Source: Nereocystis luetkeana
Lineage: Eukaryota > Sar > Phaeophyceae > Laminariales > Laminariaceae
DNA length: 64,000 nt
Assembly (NCBI GenBank): GCA_031213475.1
Contig: JARUPZ010000024.1
Span: 8,869,324 to 8,933,323, forward strand
Reading direction: 5' to 3'
Part shown: piece after piece, positions 57,206 to 64,000 of the stretch
How positions within the stretch are numbered: position 1 is the first letter of the stretch
Layout of the letters: the number at the start of each line of letters is the position of its first letter
Made by a program: the position numbers and the translations under genes
The notes under the pieces: generated by a model
The model's database searches: none
Seen by the model: the letters and a program-made list of their open reading frames with translations, nothing else
Told to the model about the DNA's origin: nothing

Positions 57206-58045
57206 CCTGGTAGCACCCACAGGGGGAGTAGGTTTAGCAGTCTGGGAGAAGGGATCTTTAGGGATGTTTTTCACTTGAAAAATGTGTAGCGTGGTCTGCA
57301 CTTCGGAATCGTCGTCCGCATCTGAGAAATTTCCTGGTTCGATGCAAACTCGGCGTAGCCTCGTTTATGGCGAGTTTTGGCCCATTTCGGCTGCGGTTTG
57401 GGGTCAGGGTTAGGGTTAGGGTTAGGGTTAGGGTTAGAGTCAGGGGTTGGGTTGGGTCTTCGCCAGTTCCTTCATCCCAACAGGAACCAAAACCTCCGAA
57501 CAGCCTACCAACCTAAAGATCCCTTCTCCCAGATTGTTAAAGGTCCTCCCCAGGGGAGTCACCGGCCAGTAGTCAATCGCTCGGGAAATATTGGAAAACG
57601 CGCGATCGGTTCACGCAGCTTTCAAAGTTGAGTATCGATCGATCTGCCAATCGGTTGAACTCACAGCTGACGTACTCTTTTACCGGTAGTTTTTTATAAA
57701 CCGTACTCATGTACTGGTACGTCAAGATCTGCTGCAACATTTCCAGGGAGTATATTGAACAATTTTCATGGTGTCAGTGTGCCCGTCTGTGTCGTCAACC
57801 AACTTTCGATTATATTTTGTACCCCGACCTTCGCGTGTCGATCTGCTGTTTCAGTGTACGAAATGGTACGAGTATTATCGTCTCGTCGACCCTGGTAGCA
57901 TTCAGGGGAGTCACCGGCCAGTAGCCAATCGCTAGGAAAATAATGGAAAACGCGCGATCGGTTCACGCAGCTTGCAAAGTTGAGTATCGATCGATCTGCC
58001 GATCGGTTGAACTCACAGCTGACGTACTCTCTTTTAGTTTCTTAT
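57206..58045 (+). repeat. Direct duplication S, first copy hit by a MITE
   Basis: Copy 1 (57206-57225 plus 57549-57695) and copy 2 (57891-58045) share CCTGGTAGCA, AGGGGAGTCACCGGCCAGTA, AAACGCGCGATCGGTTCACG, GAGTATCGATCGATCTGCC and CTCACAGCTGACGTACTCT. Copy 2 lacks the MITE and shows the empty site. Confidence 0.7.
57226..57548 (+). mobile_element. Telomere-repeat MITE, copy 3 (323 bp)
   Basis: Same ends as copy 1. Target duplication CACAGGGG / CCCAGGGG (57218-57225, 57549-57556). The telomere-type tract (TTAGGG units) is at 57405-57437. It lies in the first S unit. Confidence 0.87.
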
Positions 58046-58836
58046 ACAAAACCAATGCAAAAATAAAAAATACCTGGTAGGGTGTTTGCGAAAGAACCGA
58101 TTATGGTTGGGTTGAGAACCACAGGCTACTCACCAAAACCAAAACACAATCGGGTTTGAAACTGCTTGCGGATAACCCGAACGATCATTTCGGTTTTGAA
58201 CTGAAAACAAATTTAAGAATTCAGCGACAAATGACAAATAACGAAATAAAAGTACGAAAAATGAAACACCAACGGCTTCGTACGAGATGCTGCTCCCTGC
58301 TGCTGCTGCGTGGCTCGCTGCGTTTGTGTGTGCTCTGTGTGCTCTATGGCAGTCATGCGAAGAGTGCCAATCGGTGCGACCGGGGCCTGTTGTGCGGTGC
58401 GTGCGTAGGCGTGCTGTGGGTGTGCCTGTGGTGCGGTAACACGCCCCAAAGCCCAGAGTATACCGCTACTTTTGTTGCCGCAGCAACAACAAGCAGCACA
58501 GCAGAGCAACAACTTCAGCAGCAGTCCACAACGCACACGGCGCCGTCAACGATGTTGAAGCTGCACCCTGCCAGCCCTCCGCCGCATATGGCCGTATGCC
58601 TTTGCCGGCCAGAATGAGGGCTTCGCGTTGACACTGACTCGCCTACTGGGCCGTGCGCTTGGTTAGATAGCTTGGTGAGAGGCAACCCATGTATCATACC
58701 TCCCTCCTTCTGGCTGCTGCCGTACGCTGGTGCGATGAGTACCTGACGTAGACGATTATGATTTCTTGCCAAATACGATGTTTTCATTCGTCCGGGGCGA
58801 TTCCGGGTTGTCCTGGCCAATAACTTGATGATCCTA
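58046..58836. other. Intergenic, nothing recognised
   Basis: A 153-codon frame (58156-58617) is rich in Cys, Leu, Ser and Gln from CTG/CAG-like words and has no domain; it is not called. Confidence 0.35.
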
Positions 58837-58954
58837 TTACGGGGGAGCATAGTTAATACCTGGTAGGACCAAATATTGTTAGTAAAGATGGTAAATATAT
58901 ACCAGGTAGGTTTTTGTGTATACCAAATGTCCTATTAACTATGGTCCCCCGTAA
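58837..58954. mobile_element. Small palindromic MITE, copy 2 (118 bp)
   Basis: Ends TTACGGGGGAGCATAGTTAA and inverse TTACGGGGGACCATAGTTAA, 19 of 20 identical. The inside carries two TACCTGGTA/TACCAGGTA motifs. Same family as 23482-23604. Confidence 0.7.
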
Positions 58955-59678
58955 CAATCGAAACCCAAGAAGCCGAACCCGACCCGAAAAAATTGTGAAG
59001 ATATGGGCCATATGAACCGATTTTGAGTCCTGATTTTGGGAAGTTGATTATTTTTTGGGAAGGGGAGAATAGAAATAGGCCACACCATGGTCCAAACAAT
59101 AATCTGAACTTCGCAAACACCATAGTAAAAGAAGTTGACGGCTGGAAATCGAATCGAAGGAAAAGCAAACCGAAAACACGTTCAGCGCGTTCTACTGGTC
59201 AACGCAGCCACGTCAAAATATCACATCAGGACTGCCGTCTACAGCATCCAACCCACAGCTAGCACGGCAACACAGCCGCACAGACCCCCCCGTAAACAGC
59301 CAGCAGGCGAACCACAACACCAGCCCCGACGTTGTCGGGCCTTTGTTTCCTGGCGTTCGAGCCTAAGCGAACATAGTTTGAGGAAAATTCAGGATGATAC
59401 ACTGGAGAGCGAGGTCGGAAGTTCGTTCTCAGTATCATTCCAAGTTTGATCTCGGGGCGTCAACGCGTTGGACGCGTCACCCCCTCCATGGGAGGCCCAA
59501 CGACCTCCCGGAATCGAAATGCCGTCGCGTTTGCCTGCTTCTGTGGTGGATCTATGTTACCGAGCGTTAGATTGCCGGCATGTGTGCACAGTTGCGAACG
59601 GCCCAAGTAGGTTGTGCTCTCCGTTGTTTTTCGCCTAGGTTTCTATTTTCACTTTTGGATTCTGTTCGGACACCTCGG

Positions 59679-60350
59679 CTAGTTTTTATCGAAATCGAAT
59701 TGAATTCGATTTACGATTGCGCTTTCGATTCTGTTTGGACACACCCAGCATGTATGTGTAGCGACGTACGTGTTAAAAAGGCGTTCATTGTGTGTAGGCG
59801 ATATTGACCGGGGACACCAGAATTGAGCCCCCAGAGTGCGCACGTCATTCGGCAACTGGAGACGAAGCCGGACAGCTGCAGGCGCCAATGGGTGGTTAAT
59901 GGGTGCTCTGCTCTCTGCTGCCTCCTTCTGCTGTGCCCAGCGAATCAGACCCGGAAAGGTTTGGACGCGAAAAATCGAGCGTATTTTGCATACCTGGTAC
60001 CATTTTTCGGGGTCAAGAATGGCCGATCTTTCGGAGTCGTGGCCGCCAGTGCTGCATCCGTTCCCGGTCGCCGTTTTCTTTGCGTGCTCATAGTCAGCAC
60101 GTCTTGCTAACCGGCGCAAGTTTCCGTTTGAGAAACGATGATGGATCGATGCAAACTTAGGGTTTAAGTTTGCATTAGCCTTTTGTTCGAAATTTCGACA
60201 CCTCGAAGAATTGCGGCCCGCAAACCCACTTCTTGCAACCACGTACTCGTACGAATTATGATTCGAAATTCGCGTTTCATCACTGATGTCATGGGTTAAA
60301 GTACTGCTGTATTTTATTCTTATTACCGCTACACCACGGACAGACCACAC
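59679..60350 (-). CDS. Unassigned 223-codon open frame
   Basis: Longest frame in the right half outside repeats. It has balanced composition (for example PGLIRWAQQKEAAESRAPIN) but no recognisable domain, starts with a non-ATG codon, and shows no strong codon bias. A frame of this length by chance is unlikely but possible in 64 kb. Could be a decayed gene. Confidence 0.2.
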   Translation of the reverse strand: MWSVRGVAVIRIKYSSTLTHDISDETRISNHNSYEYVVARSGFAGRNSSRCRNFEQKANANLNPKFASIHHRFSNGNLRRLARRADYEHAKKTATGNGCSTGGHDSERSAILDPEKWYQVCKIRSIFRVQTFPGLIRWAQQKEAAESRAPINHPLAPAAVRLRLQLPNDVRTLGAQFWCPRSISPTHNERLFNTYVATHTCWVCPNRIESAIVNRIQFDFDKN

Positions 60351-60393
60351 CTACCGTCACAGCAGCAGCAGGAGTCTATACATACATATAACC

Positions 60394-61496
60394 ACTTAGA
60401 TCTCACTCTCTGAGCGTGCTCGGTTGGTACATCCCTGGCCTCTCAGAGCCCCAACTTCGAAATCGCCTCCTTTCATTACTTGCCGGACCTTTCCAGCGGT
60501 TCTTTGTTTTCTCCATTTCTCTTGGCACTCTCGGCCCTTTATTCCTTTTTTCTTTTTTTTTTATTCGTTTTGCGTGCGTGCACTCCGAGCACGGCACCGC
60601 GGGAGAGCCAGGCGCCGTCGCGGGTATCAGCCGGTGCTGACGGGTAGAGGGGGGGTTGCAAGGAGCGCGGTCGCCGTTTTTGTGCCTAGGCGTCGCATGT
60701 GCCTCGAGGCACGAGAGATGCATGAACAGGCTCTGTCTGGCCTCCATTTGTGATTTTGGATAGAGTATGTACGATATAGAAGGGTCGTTCGAAATTGCAA
60801 GATAGTAAGCGGTGCTTATTTTTGCAACCACACTGAAGTTGAAAGAGGGAGCTCCCAGTCTGAGTATCATTACTGTCGAGCTGGCGAACGAGGGCCACGG
60901 TGAGCACCGGGCTTCACGCGAGGCAGGCGACGGGGCTGACTGTGGCAGAGAGTGAGGAAAACTTTACCGGGACCGAATCGGTGGCGAGGTGGTCGCGAGA
61001 GGGGCGGGCGGCGTACGAGGCTGAGAGAGAAGCTCTGCTATTCGTTTTTTTTTCTTTTTTGACCGGTGCAAGCTGTTCCAATCAGGCAGAAAGTTATTAC
61101 AGGAGAGGGACGGGGATGTTTTCCCCCGATTTATTCGGTTTCAATTTACACTGTTTTTGCGGTGCTGCTGTGCCGTACTGTGCTTTCTCTTTTTTCGTAC
61201 ATACAGCATATCAAAATAAGAAATTAGGGATCCTACCTGGGGTATGTACGTACGTGCGGCAACCGCCCGCGATGCGAAGCGTATGTGGCGTCCGAGCTGT
61301 TTTCTCCTGAAGCATGGTGACGGGACTGTTGGCATTATCAAGTCGCCAGTTTGCAACTATTAATACGATCATAATAAAAAAATATGTATTGAATCGTGGG
61401 CCTCTGTCCGCCTCGCATAGTAATTTGATGCACTCTTCCTTCCTGAGCGAGCGTAGTGGGCGGCGTAGGCCGCCCGCGGACCAAAGCGCCTTGTAC
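60394..61496 (-). repeat. Dispersed repeat B, near full-length copy 4
   Basis: Inverse of copy 2, with both ends present (ACTTAGATCTCAC at the left, GCGCCTTGTACAT at the right) and the hairpin at about 61455-61476. It fixes the element at ~1.1 kb. Confidence 0.7.
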
Positions 61497-64000
61497 ATAA
61501 TACATAGTGGGCGCCCGCATGTTTAATAAATACCAGGGAGTCCAGATATGGTCGGTTCCTGTATTAAATAATAGGAGACGTACACAATACATTGGACAGG
61601 TATGCTCCGGACCGTACCTTCTGTACGAGTAAGTAAGTCCTGTACGCCCGTGGAGCACACTACACGGGTGGGTACGAATGCAGGTGCAGGTACGGGTGCA
61701 ACATTGTATGTAACGGGTTCTCACTACCCGGCACTTCTGTGATTCTATGGGTTCATGCGTTCATACTACGCAGAGGTGGGCACCTTTAAAAAAAAAACGG
61801 TTGAAACCGGTTTTTCGAAACCCAGCGGGCTTGTTCGAGTACTCGGTTTTTGAGAAAAATAAACGCGGTTTAATTTGCCGGTTTAAACCGGTTAACCGGA
61901 TAAAACTGGAAAAAAAACGGAAAACCGGTTGACCCCGGCAGAACCGGATATATTTTGACTTGAATTTCGACAGAAGAAAACCATTACTGTACCATTTTAC
62001 TATTAATAGACTACCTGCACAGCAGGGGTTGCAGGACTACTACTGTAGTATTAGTAGAGCATGTTGCATACGTACTTGGTACCCTGGTAAGTGTTTACAC
62101 CAACCGAAGCTCGGAAGATAGCTATTAATACAAACATCCTCCTGCACTACAGCGACAGCTATTAATAGAATATTAATATCATCACTATTTTATTATGAAC
62201 TTCAGAAAAATAGATATGTCCGGAGTTCTAATTTACATTTTAATATTAATAATAAATATCTAATGCTCATTATATTCCGAACAGAGTCGCATATGCCACA
62301 GGGCACAAATCATCTTCAAATTCCTAGGGCTGGGTCCTGGTCCAGTATGTACTGGCTGAGGAGGCTGCCAGGGTGCCAGTACTTTGATGATTTACGTACG
62401 CCCTACAATAACGCCTCATTAAACAGCGGAAGCCCATCAAAATGCGCGACGTAAAAAGCAGAGAGGGGACGCAAAACAGCTAGGGAGGGGAGAGAGGGAG
62501 ACAGGAAGGAAGACCGTGAGCACGATAGACGACCCCGCGTCAACCACTGATGGTTTGGGCTGTGTGGATCCTGACGGGGCACCTGGAGCCGAGCCCTTGG
62601 TGGAGTCGAGCCCCGCCACCGCTGCTGCTGCGGCTGCTGCTGCTGCTGCTGCTGGGGTTGAGGTTGTATCGGCTCCCAATCAAAAAGGGAGTCGGGACCG
62701 GCTGAAGCAGTCACAGCGGGAGCAAAGCATGCAAGGCTTAAGACATCGTGAAGGAGAATCTGAGTAAACATCATGTGTGGAACACTGTCAATGGATATGT
62801 ACGTGGATGTTTACGTGTCTGAGGCCGCGATTTCGCAAACTGGAGCGATTTGGTGTTGCACACTTCAAACATGTAATTCAACCCGTGCCCCATCTTTTCG
62901 GTATCTAGCCTGTGTGCTGCAGTGTGCCGTATTTCCGCGCACTCCTGTCCATCATACGCTTCGCTCGCTGTTGCTCTTTTTGTTTATTTTTTCTTAGTCA
63001 ATCTACCACGAAATTGCATTTGCAATGGTCCAAAAACGAAGTATATTTTAGCTCTAGTGAAGCCTAAACACGTAAAAACGGGCCTCCGGCAGGGCGCCTC
63101 CAGCGGGCCCTTCGGGGGCGCCTGCGGCGGGCCCACCTCACCAGCCGGGCGGCGGCAGGGATCGTGGCGAAGCCGCGACCACCAGTGCACTGGTCAGGTC
63201 CAGTGTACTGGCATATGACGCAGCCAGTACATACTGTACTGGTTAGAGCTACCAGGGCCAAGCCCTACAAATTCCGCACTACGATATATCTTAGATATAG
63301 AAGCGGTATATGCCAGAGGATACATACCATCCCGCACTACCTGGTACATCCTAGATAACACGTTTGTGACGTATGAAGGATGCTGCAAATTATGGTGCGA
63401 TGGTTGACAAAAGCTGGTTGTCAGCTTGGTTTTGGATTATGCCATTTTGGAAGAAATTGTGACCATCGTGAAATTGTGACACTGCCGTTTTTTATGCATT
63501 TGCACGCTGACCATGAAGCTTTGCTGTTTTACCTGGATGTCAGGATAGTTAATATGTAGGTGCTACTGGTTCAGGTGGCGAAGCTTCTTGGGGTGTTGTT
63601 GGGTGTGGGCGCTGCCAGCTAGGGGGCTGCCATAGTTAACTCCCCCCCCCATTTGTTCCGGTGACGTTTACAGGTTATACAATGTCCAGGTCGGTGCCCT
63701 GTCGTAAGTACTGTAGGGGTGGGTGTTTCACTTTGCTACTACGCGCCAACAGCTGACTGCTGCTCTGTATCCCAAGGCTTCGGGGAGGGGGCACCGATGC
63801 AAAGTCAAACGAGAAATAAGCGATAAATTTCTCACCAGCGTTTTTTTTTGTTGTCCCATGCAGTGCATCTGATATCAGCGCGAGACCCGTATAGTTTCCT
63901 GTTCTCTTTTGTATCTCCTATGATACATGACCACGGTCCATGCCGACTTGTTGTATTGTGTAAAACCCTGCCAATAAGGGAATCACTATTATATACCAGG
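61497..64000. other. Right end of the window, no firm gene
   Basis: Features seen: AACCGGTT-rich stretch at 61795-61950; a GCT/CTG trinucleotide run at 62615-62653 inside a + frame (62516-62767) whose Asp/Pro/Ala-rich sequence could be an exon; a GC-rich block with CCAGTGTACTGG palindromes at 63090-63245. None shows a domain. Confidence 0.35.

Noticed and set aside
57226..58045. LTR retrotransposon from the direct repeats S
   Set aside because: Units are ~150 bp, only ~350-680 bp apart, and no gag, pol or primer-binding site lies between them.

Overview
The window is eukaryotic nuclear DNA that is gene-poor and very rich in repeats. Short coding exons are joined by GT-AG introns, several kinds of non-autonomous transposon are nested in one another, and the telomere-type motif TTAGGG occurs internally. 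A PAS/LOV-like fold and a PurU-type folate enzyme fit a photosynthetic stramenopile, possibly a brown alga. That placement is an inference; no marker gene proves it.

Only two host genes can be assembled with confidence. At the left edge (1-3557, + strand) is the 3' part of a gene encoding a PAS/LOV-like domain. This domain lacks the flavin-reactive cysteine and is followed by a long low-complexity tail. In the centre (44164 down to 29100, - strand) is a complete nine-exon gene for 10-formyltetrahydrofolate deformylase (PurU). Its reconstructed protein is 336 residues, with all exon phases agreeing and the Asn-His-Asp active-site residues present. Only 1011 bp of the 15 kb span is coding; much of the rest is recognisable repeats.

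From about 6.5 to 17 kb lies a large decayed non-LTR retrotransposon on the - strand. In coding order it has Pro-rich N-terminal segments, five RING-like Cys/His clusters, a reverse transcriptase with a YMDD box, and a CCHC knuckle with a restriction-like endonuclease. It carries several stops and frame changes and an inserted repeat. The rest is a mosaic of repeat families named here A to L plus S. They include a roughly 320-bp element with inverted ends, 8-bp target duplications and internal telomeric repeats (three copies); elements with TTA/TAA target duplications, among them a three-level nested insertion at 52.8-54.2 kb; a repeat bounded by C-tracts that forms a tandem array directly upstream of the PurU start codon; and several tandem arrays. 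The short motif TACCAGGTA/TACCTGGTA is strongly over-represented throughout.

The two genes show no functional link. Most other open frames are short, lie in repeats, or are shadows of GC-rich coding sequence; the few worth recording are listed at low confidence.
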